Assembly: GCF_019166065.1 (NCBI RefSeq)
Contig: NZ_JAHTBN010000003.1
Coordinates: 62,001 to 126,000 of the forward strand
Length of the DNA: 64,000 bases
Direction: 5' to 3'
From: Candidimonas humi
GTDB taxonomy: Bacteria; Pseudomonadota; Gammaproteobacteria; Burkholderiales; Burkholderiaceae_B
Part shown: positions 55,971 through 64,000 of the stretch, piece by piece
Position numbering within the stretch: the first letter of the stretch is position 1
How the letters are laid out: each line of letters starts with the position of its first letter
Program-made: the position numbers and the translations under genes
The notes under the pieces: generated by a model
What the model saw: only the letters and a program-made list of their open reading frames with translations
Told to the model about the DNA's origin: nothing
Database searches by the model: none

Positions 55971-57404
55971 ATGAGCTACCAGAACTTCATAGCCAACCGC
56001 TGGGTGCCGGCCCGTAGCGGCGAGACCCTGCCGGTGATCGATCCGTCCGATGGGCAGCCTTTCGACACCATCGCGCGTTCCGGCGCTGCCGATATCGATG
56101 CCGCCGTCGCCGCCGCCCGCGCAGCGCGCGAAGGCGCCTGGGGCCGCATGGCGCCGGCCGAACGCAGCCGCCTCTTGCTGCGCCTGGCAGCTGCGCTGCT
56201 GGACCAGCAGGAACATCTCGCGCAACTCGAGTCGCGCGATACCGGCAAGCCGCTCAAGCAGGCTCGCGCCGACGCGGCGGCCGTGGCCCGCTATTTCGAG
56301 TTCTATGGCGGCGCGGCCGACAAACTGCATGGCACCACCATACCCAGCGCACAGGACTTCACCGTGCTGACCGTGCGCGAACCGCATGGCGTCACCGGCC
56401 ACATCATCCCCTGGAACTACCCGCTGCAGATCTTCGGCCGCAGCGTCGGCGCCGCGCTGGCCGTGGGCAATGCCTGCGTCGTCAAGCCCGCCGAGGATGC
56501 CTGCATTTCCTTGCTCGAAGTGGCCCGCATCGCGCAGGAAACCGGCCTGCCCGAAGGCGCCCTGAATATCTGCACCGGCCTGGGCGCCGAGGCCGGCGCG
56601 GCCTTGTCGGCCCATCCCGGCATCGACCACATTTCGTTCACCGGCTCGCCGCAGACCGGCATGCAAGTGGCGCAGGCGGCCGCCGCGCACTTCGCCCCGG
56701 TCACTCTCGAGCTGGGCGGCAAGTCGCCGCAGATCGTGTTCGCCGACGCCGACATCGACGCCGCACTGCCCGTGCTGCTCAACGCCATCATGCAGAACGC
56801 AGGGCAGACCTGCTCGGCCGGCAGCCGCCTGCTGGTGCAGCGCCCCCTGTATTCCACGCTCATGGACCGCCTGGCCGAGCTGTTCGCATGCACGCGCACC
56901 GGCCCCGCCTCGGAAAACCTCGACTGCGGGCCGCTCATCAGCGCCCGCCAGCTCGAGCGCGTGCGCGGCTACCTGGAACTGGCCGACCGCGACGGCATTC
57001 AGGTCGCCGCGCGCGGCACGCTGCAGGAATCGGCGGCCGCCGCCGGCTTCTACCAGCCGCCGGTGCTGCTCAGCCATGTGCCCGCCAACCATAGGCTGGG
57101 CCAGGAAGAGATTTTCGGCCCGGTGCTGGCCGCCATCCCCTTCGAACACGAGGTCGACGCGGTGCGCCTGGCCAACGGCACGCCCTACGGCCTGGTGGCC
57201 GGCGTCTGGACGCAGGACGGCGCGCGCCAGTTGCGCCTGGCGCACAAACTGCGCTCGGGCCAGGTCTTCGTCAACAACTACGGCGCCGGCGGCGGGGTCG
57301 AGCTGCCTTTCGGCGGCACGGGCCAGTCCGGCTACGGGCGCGAGAAGGGCTTCGAGGCCTTGTACGGCTTCACCACGCTCAAGACCATAGCCATCAAGCA
57401 TTGA
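55971..57404 (+). CDS. Aldehyde dehydrogenase family protein
   Basis: 477-residue NAD(P)-dependent aldehyde dehydrogenase. The general base Glu247 is in LELGGKSPQ and the nucleophile Cys281 in NAGQTCSAGSR. The IIPWNYPLQIF and FTGSPQTGMQVA blocks bind cofactor. The group resembles betaine/gamma-aminobutyraldehyde-type enzymes, so the substrate could be an aliphatic or aromatic aldehyde; this cannot be decided. An SDR gene follows after 102 bp on the same strand and may act on the corresponding alcohol or hydroxyacid. Confidence 0.92.
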   Translation: MSYQNFIANRWVPARSGETLPVIDPSDGQPFDTIARSGAADIDAAVAAARAAREGAWGRMAPAERSRLLLRLAAALLDQQEHLAQLESRDTGKPLKQARADAAAVARYFEFYGGAADKLHGTTIPSAQDFTVLTVREPHGVTGHIIPWNYPLQIFGRSVGAALAVGNACVVKPAEDACISLLEVARIAQETGLPEGALNICTGLGAEAGAALSAHPGIDHISFTGSPQTGMQVAQAAAAHFAPVTLELGGKSPQIVFADADIDAALPVLLNAIMQNAGQTCSAGSRLLVQRPLYSTLMDRLAELFACTRTGPASENLDCGPLISARQLERVRGYLELADRDGIQVAARGTLQESAAAAGFYQPPVLLSHVPANHRLGQEEIFGPVLAAIPFEHEVDAVRLANGTPYGLVAGVWTQDGARQLRLAHKLRSGQVFVNNYGAGGGVELPFGGTGQSGYGREKGFEALYGFTTLKTIAIKH

Positions 57405-57506
57405 TCGGCCCGGCACGGCTCGGGCCTGCATGGTTCGAGCGCGCATGGCGGATATCGCTCGAACACACATACACATAGCAAACGGATACGGTAAGGAGAA
57501 CGAAAC

Positions 57507-58265
57507 ATGCGCCTTGCAGGCAAAGTAGCCATCGTCACGGGGGCCGGCTCGGGATTCGGAGCCGGCATCGCCCAGACTTTTGCGCGCGAGGGCGCGCGCG
57601 TGGTGGTGGCCGATATACACGAAGAACACGGCCGCGCCGTCGCGGAGCAAATCGGCAAGGCCGGCGGGCAGGCACATTTCGTCGCCGCCAATGTGGCCGA
57701 CGGCGCCAGTGTCGAGGCCTTGCTGCAGGCCACGCTGGATACTTATGGCGAGCTGCATTGCGTCGTCAACAATGCCGGCACCACGCATCGCAACAAGCCC
57801 CTGCTGGAAATCACCGAGCAGGAATTCGACAAGGTGTTCAACGTCAACGTCAAGAGCATCTACTGGACCGCCAAGCACATCGTGCCTTATTTCCGCCAGC
57901 ACGGCGGCGGCTGCTTCGTGAACATCGCCTCGACCGCCGCGATCCGGCCCCGGCCCGGCCTGGTCTGGTACAACAGCACCAAGGGCGCCGTGGTCACCGC
58001 CAGCAAGGGCATGGCCGCGGAACTCGGCAAGGACAATATCCGCGTCAATTGCGTCAACCCCGTCATAGGCGCCACCGGCCTGGTCGAGGATTTCATGGGC
58101 ATGCCCGACACACCCGCCAATCGCGAGCGTTTCCTCGCCGGCATACCCCTGGGCCGCTTTTCCACTCCGCAGGACATCGCCAACGCGGCGCTGTACTTCG
58201 CTTCGGACGAGGCCGCTTTCGTCACCGGCGCCTGCCTGGAAGTCGACGGCGGCCGCTGCGTATAA
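57507..58265 (+). CDS. Short-chain dehydrogenase/reductase (classical SDR)
   Basis: 252 residues. The cofactor motif is TGAGSGFGAGIA near residue 12, with NNAGTTH at about 89, the catalytic Ser in NIASTAA and YNSTKG (Tyr and Lys) near residue 155. The C-terminus ends CLEVDGGRCV, typical of FabG-like SDRs. The substrate is unknown. AAGGAGAACGAAAC before the ATG gives a good start. It probably shares a transcript with the aldehyde dehydrogenase gene upstream and mog 85 bp downstream. Confidence 0.92.
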   Translation: MRLAGKVAIVTGAGSGFGAGIAQTFAREGARVVVADIHEEHGRAVAEQIGKAGGQAHFVAANVADGASVEALLQATLDTYGELHCVVNNAGTTHRNKPLLEITEQEFDKVFNVNVKSIYWTAKHIVPYFRQHGGGCFVNIASTAAIRPRPGLVWYNSTKGAVVTASKGMAAELGKDNIRVNCVNPVIGATGLVEDFMGMPDTPANRERFLAGIPLGRFSTPQDIANAALYFASDEAAFVTGACLEVDGGRCV

Positions 58266-58350
58266 GCGGCTTGCAATGAGCGGGCGCGTTGCGGCAGCGA
58301 TGTCCGGCGCGCTTGCCCCGTGAACCGGACAGAGTATTGAAGAGGGAATC

Positions 58351-59001
58351 ATGCCTGGCCATACAGAATCAGGCGCGGCGCCGCTGCTGCGCCGCCATCC
58401 GGACGAACTCCTGGTCGGGCTGGTGTCCGTGTCCGACCGCGCATCCAGCGGCGTCTACCGGGACGAAGGCCTGCCGGCCCTGCAGGGCTGGCTGGAATCC
58501 GCGCTGGTCGGGCCCTGCCAGTGCGCAACGCGCCTGATCCCGGACGAGCGGCAGTTGATCTCCGCCACGCTGGCCGAACTGGTCGACCGTGTCGGCTGCG
58601 ACCTGGTACTGACCACCGGCGGCACCGGCCCGGCGCGACGCGACGTCACTCCCGAGGCCACCCTGGATGTGGCCACGCGGGAAATGCCGGGTTTCGGCGA
58701 GCAGATGCGCCAGATCAGCCTGCGTTTCGTGCCCACCGCCATCCTGTCGCGCCAGGTGGCGGTGATACGCGATACCGGCAGCCACGCGGCGCTGATCATC
58801 AATCTGCCGGGCCAGCCCAAGGCCGTGCGGGAAACCCTGGAAGGCCTCAAGGACGAGGCCGGCAAGACCCTGGTGCCGGGCATATTCGCCGCGGTGCCGT
58901 ATTGCATAGACCTGATCGGCGGCCCTTATATAGAAACCCGCCCCGAAGTGGTCAAGGCCTTTCGCCCCAAGTCGGCGCTGCGGAACGCCGGCGCGGCATG
59001 A
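58351..59001 (+). CDS. mog: Molybdopterin adenylyltransferase Mog
   Basis: 216 residues. It activates molybdopterin with ATP before molybdate insertion by MoeA. The MoCF motifs TTGGTGPARRDVTPEAT (about 89-105) and IINLPGQPKAVRE match Mog, and the C-terminus is extended as in E. coli Mog. The N-terminal 18 residues precede the usual start of homology. GAAGAGGGAATC lies before the ATG. It is 57 kb from the moaE-moaB-moeA block, behind an aldehyde dehydrogenase/SDR pair. Confidence 0.93.
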   Translation: MPGHTESGAAPLLRRHPDELLVGLVSVSDRASSGVYRDEGLPALQGWLESALVGPCQCATRLIPDERQLISATLAELVDRVGCDLVLTTGGTGPARRDVTPEATLDVATREMPGFGEQMRQISLRFVPTAILSRQVAVIRDTGSHAALIINLPGQPKAVRETLEGLKDEAGKTLVPGIFAAVPYCIDLIGGPYIETRPEVVKAFRPKSALRNAGAA

Positions 59002-59205
59002 GTTCTCGGCATAAGAGGTTTCGGGCGTAGGCAGACCTTGGCACCAGCCCCGGCACGCGGCATCGCCCGCCCGCGCCGTCGGCTGCCAGGGTCCGGGCGG
59101 GTGGTATCCAGTCGTAACCTACGGGGCGGGACGGCGAGCAGCGAATCCCTTTCCCCCGTAAAATGGCGGCTATTCCCATTCAACAAGCATTCAGGAGGTG
59201 CCGTC

Positions 59206-60270
59206 ATGGCCCTGGTATCCATGCGTCAGCTGCTCGATCACGCGGCGGAGCACGGTTATGGTATTCCCGCGTTCAACGTCAACAACCTCGAGCAGGTCCA
59301 GGCCATCATGGAAGCGGCCGATGAAACCAACAGCCCGGTCATCATGCAGGCCTCGGCCGGCGCTCGCAAGTACGCGGGCGAGGGTTTCCTGAAGTACCTG
59401 ATCCAGGCGGCGGTGGAATCCTTTCCCCATATTCCGGTAGTCATGCACCAGGACCACGGCCAATCCCCGGTCGTGTGCAAGGGCGCCATCGAGCTGGGCT
59501 TCTCCAGCGTCATGATGGACGGCTCGCTCAAGGAAGACGGCAAGACCATTGCCGACTACGAATACAACCTCGGCGTCACCGGCAAGGTCGTGGACATGGC
59601 CCACAAGCTCGGCGTCACGGTCGAGGGCGAACTGGGCTGCCTGGGCTCGCTCGAAACCATGAAGGGCGACAAGGAAGACGGCCACGGCGCCGAGGGCACC
59701 ATGACTCGCGAACAGTTGCTGACCGATCCCGAGCAGGCCGCCGATTTCGTGCGCCACACCCAGCTCGACGCGCTGGCCATTGCCATCGGCACCAGCCACG
59801 GCGCCTACAAGTTCACGCGCAAGCCCACCGGCGACATCCTGTCGATCTCGCGCATCAAGGAAATCCACCAGCGCCTGCCCAACACGCACCTGGTGATGCA
59901 TGGCAGTTCCAGCGTGCCGCAGGACCTGCTGGCCGAGATCCGCGAGTTCGGCGGCGACATGAAGGAAACCTACGGCGTGCCCGTCGAGGAAATCCAGGAA
60001 GCCATCAAGTTCGGCGTGCGCAAGGTCAATATCGACACCGATATACGCCTGGCCATGACGGGCGCGATCCGCCGCTACATGGCCGAAAATCCCGCCAAGT
60101 TCGACCCGCGCGAATACCTCAAGCCGGCGCGCCAGGCGGCCAAGCTGGTCTGCAAGCAGCGCTACGAAGAATTCGGCACGGCCGGCAACGCCGGCAAGAT
60201 CAAGCCCGTGCCGCTGGCCGACATGGCCCAGCGCTACGCCTCGGGCAAGCTGGCCCAAGTGGTACAGTAA
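59206..60270 (+). CDS. fba: Class II fructose-1,6-bisphosphate aldolase (Calvin-type subgroup)
   Basis: 354-residue zinc aldolase. It opens [18 protein letters not shown]. The metal ligands and substrate site lie in [22 protein letters not shown], the long EGELGCLG insertion typical of the CbbA-type subgroup, and [13 protein letters not shown] 59206 is chosen because CAGGAGGTG precedes it; the upstream open frame has no homology. A TAAAAT at 59159-59164 could be the -10. It is followed by a hairpin at 60375-60400 and the pur genes. Confidence 0.96.
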   Translation: MALVSMRQLLDHAAEHGYGIPAFNVNNLEQVQAIMEAADETNSPVIMQASAGARKYAGEGFLKYLIQAAVESFPHIPVVMHQDHGQSPVVCKGAIELGFSSVMMDGSLKEDGKTIADYEYNLGVTGKVVDMAHKLGVTVEGELGCLGSLETMKGDKEDGHGAEGTMTREQLLTDPEQAADFVRHTQLDALAIAIGTSHGAYKFTRKPTGDILSISRIKEIHQRLPNTHLVMHGSSSVPQDLLAEIREFGGDMKETYGVPVEEIQEAIKFGVRKVNIDTDIRLAMTGAIRRYMAENPAKFDPREYLKPARQAAKLVCKQRYEEFGTAGNAGKIKPVPLADMAQRYASGKLAQVVQ

Positions 60271-60374
60271 GCGCGCGGCGGCCATAAGCTGCGCGGCAGC
60301 CGTGGCGCCACGGCAACCGTGCTCCCTACGCGTGGCGGCCGGAAAGTCCGGCGCAGTGCAGGGGCCATTATTTT

Positions 60375-60400
60375 CCGCGCCCGACTCAGGTCGGGCGCGG
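60375..60400 (+). terminator. Hairpin between fba and purC
   Basis: Perfect 11-bp stem CCGCGCCCGAC/GTCGGGCGCGG with a TCAG tetraloop, followed by a loose T-rich CGCTTTCATTT. It lies 23 bp before the purC start, so it may end fba transcripts or attenuate purC expression. No guanine riboswitch or PurR box could be recognised around it. Confidence 0.6.
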
Positions 60401-60423
60401 CGCTTTCATTTCAAGGACATATC

Positions 60424-61308
60424 GTGGTGCAGGCACTCCATCAATCGACGATCGAATCCCTACCTTTGCTGGGCCGCGGCAAGGTGCGCGACATGTACGC
60501 GGTGGGCGAGGACAAGCTGCTCATCGTGGCCTCCGACCGCATCTCGGCCTTCGACGTCATACTCGACGACCCCATACCCGGCAAGGGGCAGGTGCTGACC
60601 GCGCTCACCGAATTCTGGCTGCGCCGGCTGGGCCACGTGCTGCCCAATCATTCCACCGGCATTGCGCCCGAAGATGTCGTCGCTCCCGGCGAACGCGACC
60701 AGGTGCGCGGCCGCGCCATGGTGGTCAAGCGGCTCAAGCCGATATTGGTCGAGGCCGTGGCACGCGGCTACCTGATAGGTTCGGGCTGGAAGGACTACCA
60801 GGCCAGCGGCGCCATCTGCGGCGTCGCGCTGCCGGCAGGCCTGCGCCAGGCGGCGCGGCTGCCCGAGCCCATCTTCACGCCGGCGGCCAAGGCGGAATTC
60901 GGCACCCACGACGAGAACGTCGACTTCGACCACGTAGTGCGCGAAGTCGGCGCCGAGCTGGCGGGCCGCATCCGCGACATCACGCTCGCGCTGTATGCCG
61001 AGGCCGCCGAGTATGCCCGCGGCAAGGGCATCATCATCGCCGACACCAAGTTCGAGTTCGGCCTGGACGAGCAGGGCGGCCTGTACCTGATGGACGAAGT
61101 GCTGACGCCCGATTCCTCGCGCTTCTGGCCCGCCGACCAATATGCCGAGGGCATCAGCCCGCCGTCGTTCGACAAGCAGTTCGTGCGTGACTGGCTCGAG
61201 ACCCAGCCCTGGGACAAGACGCCGCCGGCGCCGCGCCTGCCCGCGGACGTGCTGGAAAAGACCGCCGCGAAATACCGCGAGGCGATGACGCGGCTGATCG
61301 GCGCCTGA
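60424..61308 (+). CDS. purC: Phosphoribosylaminoimidazole-succinocarboxamide synthase
   Basis: Makes SAICAR from CAIR, aspartate and ATP. It has 294 residues from GTG 60424; GTG 60427 is equally possible, with AAGGAC just upstream. The N-terminal [20 protein letters not shown], the SDRISAFD block and the C-terminal [13 protein letters not shown] are family signatures. The length matches the longer betaproteobacterial/yeast-like PurC form rather than the 237-residue E. coli form. It is followed by purE after 12 bp. Confidence 0.96.
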   Translation: MVQALHQSTIESLPLLGRGKVRDMYAVGEDKLLIVASDRISAFDVILDDPIPGKGQVLTALTEFWLRRLGHVLPNHSTGIAPEDVVAPGERDQVRGRAMVVKRLKPILVEAVARGYLIGSGWKDYQASGAICGVALPAGLRQAARLPEPIFTPAAKAEFGTHDENVDFDHVVREVGAELAGRIRDITLALYAEAAEYARGKGIIIADTKFEFGLDEQGGLYLMDEVLTPDSSRFWPADQYAEGISPPSFDKQFVRDWLETQPWDKTPPAPRLPADVLEKTAAKYREAMTRLIGA

Positions 61309-61320
61309 CCGGAGGTTTTC

Positions 61321-61857
61321 ATGGCTGAATTCACTATCGACACTCCCAGCGCCGTATCCGCCAGCCCGCTGGTGGGCGTGATCATGGGCTCGTCCAGCGA
61401 CTGGGAAGTGATGCAGCACGCGGCGGCCATCCTCGAAGAATTCGGCGTGCCGCACGAACTGAAAGTAGTGTCCGCGCACCGCATGCCGCAGCAGATGGCG
61501 GAATACGGTTCCACCGCGGCCACGCGCGGCCTGCGCGCCATCATCGCCGGCGCGGGCGGCGCCGCGCACCTGCCCGGCATGGTGGCCGCCTTCACGCCCG
61601 TGCCCGTCTATGGCGTGCCGGTGCCTTCCAAATACCTGCGCGGCGAGGACTCGCTGTATTCCATCGTGCAGATGCCCAAGGGCGTGCCGGTGGCCACTTT
61701 CGCCATCGGCGAGGCCGGCTCCGCCAATGCCGCGCTGCATGTGGTGGCCTGCCTGGCCACCACCGATGCCGAACTGCGCCGCAAGCTGCAGGACTTCCGC
61801 GCCCGCCAGACCCAGGCGGCACAGGCCATGACCGTGCCCCCGCACGTGACACTATGA
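61321..61857 (+). CDS. purE: N5-carboxyaminoimidazole ribonucleotide mutase PurE
   Basis: 178 residues; class I PurE, converting N5-CAIR made by PurK into CAIR. The active-site loop [13 protein letters not shown], the conserved SAHRMP and the [11 protein letters not shown] block are intact. A GGAGG precedes the ATG. Its stop overlaps the purK start by 4 bp (ATGA), so both carboxylation steps are co-translated. Confidence 0.97.
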   Translation: MAEFTIDTPSAVSASPLVGVIMGSSSDWEVMQHAAAILEEFGVPHELKVVSAHRMPQQMAEYGSTAATRGLRAIIAGAGGAAHLPGMVAAFTPVPVYGVPVPSKYLRGEDSLYSIVQMPKGVPVATFAIGEAGSANAALHVVACLATTDAELRRKLQDFRARQTQAAQAMTVPPHVTL

Positions 61858-63035
61858 AATATCCGATGATCGCGCCCGGCAACTGGCTGGGCATGGTGGG
61901 CGGCGGCCAGCTCGGGCGCATGTTCTGCCAGTCCGCGCAAAGCCTGGGCTACAAGGTGGCGGTGCTGGAGCCGGCCGAGTCCTGCCCGGCCGGCGACGTA
62001 GCCGACCTGCACATCCGTTCGGCCTACGACGACGCGGCCGGCCTGGCGCAACTGGCGGCGCGCTGCCAGGCTGTATCCACGGAATTCGAAAACGTTCCGG
62101 CGCCTAGCCTCGATGCTTTGGCGCGCGACGTGCGCGTCGCCCCGGCCGGTTCGGCCGTGGCCGTTGCGCAAGACCGCATCCGCGAAAAGGCCTTCATTGC
62201 CGGCGCCGGCGTGCCCTTGGCGCCCTATGCCGAGATCCGCACTGCCGCGGATCTCGACGCGGCGTCGCCCGAATTGTTTCCCGGTATTCTCAAGGCGGCC
62301 CGCCTGGGCTACGACGGCAAGGGCCAGGCGCGCGTCGCCGACAAGGATCAGGCGCGGAAGGCCTACGCCGATTTCGGCGGGGTGGCCTGCGTGCTGGAGG
62401 CCCTGATGCCGCTGCGGGCCGAACTGTCGGTAGTGCTGGCGCGCGGCTTCGACGGCCGTTGCGTGGTGTATCCCTCGGCCTGGAACGAGCACCGCGACGG
62501 CATACTGGCCGTGTCCACGGTGCCCACGCAGCTCGACCAGCAGCAGGCCGAATTGCAGCGCAGCGCCGCGCAGGCGGCGCTGGCCATTGCCGCCGGGCTC
62601 GACTACCACGGCGTGCTGTGCGTGGAATTCTTCGTGCTGCAGGACGGACGCCTGCTGGCCAACGAGATTGCGCCGCGCCCCCACAACAGCGGCCACTACA
62701 CCATGGATGCCTGCATCACCAGCCAGTTCGAGCAGCAGGCCCGCGTCATGGCCGGCCTGCCCCTGGGCAGCACCGACAGCCTCTGTCCGGCCATCATGCT
62801 GAACATCCTCGGCGATGTCTGGTTCGACCCGGCCAGCGGCGCGCGCCGCGAGCCCGACTGGGCTGGCGTGCTGGCGGTGCCCGGTGCCTCGCTGCACTTG
62901 TACGGCAAGGCCGAGGCGCGGCGCGGCCGCAAGATGGGCCATATCAATGTGGTCGCGCCCACTCTCGATGCGGCGCGCCGCTCGGCAGCCGCGGCGGCCG
63001 CAGCCTTGCACATCCCCTTCGATCGTGCCGCATAG
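61854..63035 (+). CDS. purK: N5-carboxyaminoimidazole ribonucleotide synthase PurK
   Basis: 393-residue ATP-grasp enzyme that carboxylates AIR with bicarbonate. The N-terminal [16 protein letters not shown], the ATP-grasp lid with [13 protein letters not shown], and [14 protein letters not shown] are diagnostic. It is coupled to purE through ATGA. The following tsaC/Sua5 frame may start 11 bp inside purK (GTG 63025) or 10 bp after it (ATG 63046). Confidence 0.97.
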   Translation: MKYPMIAPGNWLGMVGGGQLGRMFCQSAQSLGYKVAVLEPAESCPAGDVADLHIRSAYDDAAGLAQLAARCQAVSTEFENVPAPSLDALARDVRVAPAGSAVAVAQDRIREKAFIAGAGVPLAPYAEIRTAADLDAASPELFPGILKAARLGYDGKGQARVADKDQARKAYADFGGVACVLEALMPLRAELSVVLARGFDGRCVVYPSAWNEHRDGILAVSTVPTQLDQQQAELQRSAAQAALAIAAGLDYHGVLCVEFFVLQDGRLLANEIAPRPHNSGHYTMDACITSQFEQQARVMAGLPLGSTDSLCPAIMLNILGDVWFDPASGARREPDWAGVLAVPGASLHLYGKAEARRGRKMGHINVVAPTLDAARRSAAAAAAALHIPFDRAA

Positions 63036-64000
63036 CGATCCCGACATGGGCCGGGCCCTGGACGCCGCCGCCCGGCGGCTGGCCGAGGGCGGCCTGGTGG
63101 CCTTTCCGACCGAGACCGTGTATGGCCTGGGCGGCGATGCCGAGAATCCCGAGGCCATCGCGCGCATCTACGCCGCCAAGGGCCGGCCGGCCAATCATCC
63201 TGTGATTGTGCACGTGGCGCCCGAGGCCGATCTCGCCTACTGGGCCCGCGAGATTCCGGCGCAGGCGCGCGCCCTGATACAGGCTTTCTGGCCAGGGCCG
63301 CTGACCCTGATCCTGCCGCGTGCCGCGCATGTGCCGGCCGCCGTCAGCGGCGGCCAGGACAGCGTCGGCCTGCGCTGCCCCTCGCATCCCGTGGCCCAGG
63401 CGCTGTTGCGGCGTTTTGCCGCGCTCAAGCCGAACGGCCAGGGCGGGGTGGCGGGGCCGTCGGCCAATAAGTTCGGTCAGGTATCGCCCACGCGCGCCGA
63501 GCACGTGCGTGCGGAGTTCGCGGAACTGGGCCCGGACCGTCTGCTGGTGCTGGAGGGCGGCCCTTCCGAGGTCGGTATCGAATCCACCATCGTCGACCTG
63601 TCGCGCCTGGGGCGCGGGGTGGGGCCGGCGCTGCTGCGCCCCGGCCATATTTCCGCGGCGCAATTGGCCGAAGTGCTGGGCGAGCCGGTCGGCAGTCCCG
63701 ATGCCGCCGCGCCGCGCGTTTCCGGTTCGCTGAAGGCGCACTATGCGCCGCGCACGCCCTTGCGCCTGGCGGCTGCGGCCGATCTGGACCGTTGCCTGGA
63801 GCAATGCGCCGTCGGCGGCGCCCGGGTGGCCGCAGTGGTCTTCGATGCGGCGGCGCGCGCGCCGCGCGCGCAAGTCGACTGGCACGCCGCGCCCCGCGAG
63901 CCGGCCGCCTATGCCCGCGAACTGTACGCACTGCTGCGCCGCCTGGACGCGGGCGGCTACGATTGCATCGTGCTCGAACAGCCGCCATCCCTGCCTGCCT
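63025..64000 (+). CDS. L-threonylcarbamoyladenylate synthase (Sua5/YrdC/YwlC family), 3' end outside window
   Basis: The frame is open from GTG 63025 to the window edge (325 codons). The YrdC domain covers about residues 10-200: [55 protein letters not shown] and [13 protein letters not shown]. The downstream half has the Sua5-type linker and C-terminal domain ([16 protein letters not shown]), so this is the long form. It makes the threonylcarbamoyl-AMP used for t6A37 of ANN-reading tRNAs. ATG 63046 is an alternative start. It is probably co-transcribed with purCEK. Confidence 0.92.
   Translation, partial: MPHSDPDMGRALDAAARRLAEGGLVAFPTETVYGLGGDAENPEAIARIYAAKGRPANHPVIVHVAPEADLAYWAREIPAQARALIQAFWPGPLTLILPRAAHVPAAVSGGQDSVGLRCPSHPVAQALLRRFAALKPNGQGGVAGPSANKFGQVSPTRAEHVRAEFAELGPDRLLVLEGGPSEVGIESTIVDLSRLGRGVGPALLRPGHISAAQLAEVLGEPVGSPDAAAPRVSGSLKAHYAPRTPLRLAAAADLDRCLEQCAVGGARVAAVVFDAAARAPRAQVDWHAAPREPAAYARELYALLRRLDAGGYDCIVLEQPPSLPA

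Noticed and set aside
55605-58352. 915-codon open frame on the minus strand
   Set aside because: It runs antisense to the aldehyde dehydrogenase and SDR genes, has a His/Gln/Arg/Ala-biased composition typical of GC-rich shadow frames, and shows no domain.
51317-60270. Calvin-cycle (cbb) operon
   Set aside because: tkt, gap, pgk and a CbbA-type aldolase are present, but there is no rubisco, phosphoribulokinase or CbbR gene.
60271-60423. Purine riboswitch before purC
   Set aside because: No purine aptamer core or paired loops could be drawn; only a terminator-like hairpin is present.

Overview
The window is a chromosomal segment of a GC-rich betaproteobacterium, most likely Burkholderiales, family Alcaligenaceae (Bordetella/Achromobacter relatives). 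The basis is the protein flavour and the gene blocks lnt-corC-ybeY-phoH-miaB, yajC-secD-secF with tgt-queA, and tkt-gap-pgk, plus a Bug-type solute receptor. Species cannot be fixed from sequence alone. No rRNA, CRISPR array, insertion sequence or phage module was found.

Layout. 1-2522: end of a molybdenum cofactor block (moaE cut by the window edge, moaB, moeA). 2676-4705 (minus): EamA-type transporter and bioB. 5091-7020: hotdog thioesterase, glutathione S-transferase and nitroreductase behind an AT-rich double palindrome. 7384-12906: a gentisate-type aromatic catabolic operon (flavin monooxygenase, bicupin dioxygenase, FAH-family hydrolase, Bug receptor, GntR/FadR-type regulator), with a promoter and three evenly spaced TGGTnnnACCA operators in front. 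13202-18662: an 802-residue membrane protein with a probable periplasmic beta-propeller, MarC, a nucleotidyltransferase-like protein, a GNAT acetyltransferase, a SpoIIAA-like protein and a small lipoprotein.

18714-22173 is the least conserved part. It holds a higBA toxin-antitoxin pair, a second antitoxin with only the tail of its toxin, a tRNA-Ala/Glu/Asp operon with a clear intrinsic terminator, degenerate pieces of tRNA-Glu and tRNA-Asp in the opposite orientation, and a divergent alpha/beta-hydrolase/AraC pair that looks acquired.

22327-41315 is mostly core: lipoprotein acylation, CorC, YbeY/PhoH/MiaB, Sec accessory proteins, queuosine synthesis, PBP4-type peptidase, upp, three small envelope or stress proteins (DUF883, YqjE, YqjK types), ubiD and a lytic transglycosylase. 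41475-48960: aminotransferase, PCMH-like flavoprotein, malic enzyme, patatin, barstar-like protein and rsmE. 49256-60270: central carbon genes (tkt, gap, pgk, fba) interrupted by lpxO, two oxidoreductases, an aldehyde dehydrogenase and mog. 60424-64000: purC, purE, purK and a tsaC/Sua5 gene running off the end.

Short tandem repeats recur: 9-bp units in three places, 14-bp triplets in two, and a 16-bp array. No clearly new multi-gene system was identified. The best leads are the operator array of the aromatic operon, the tRNA relics, and the eroded toxin-antitoxin locus beside the tRNA terminator.
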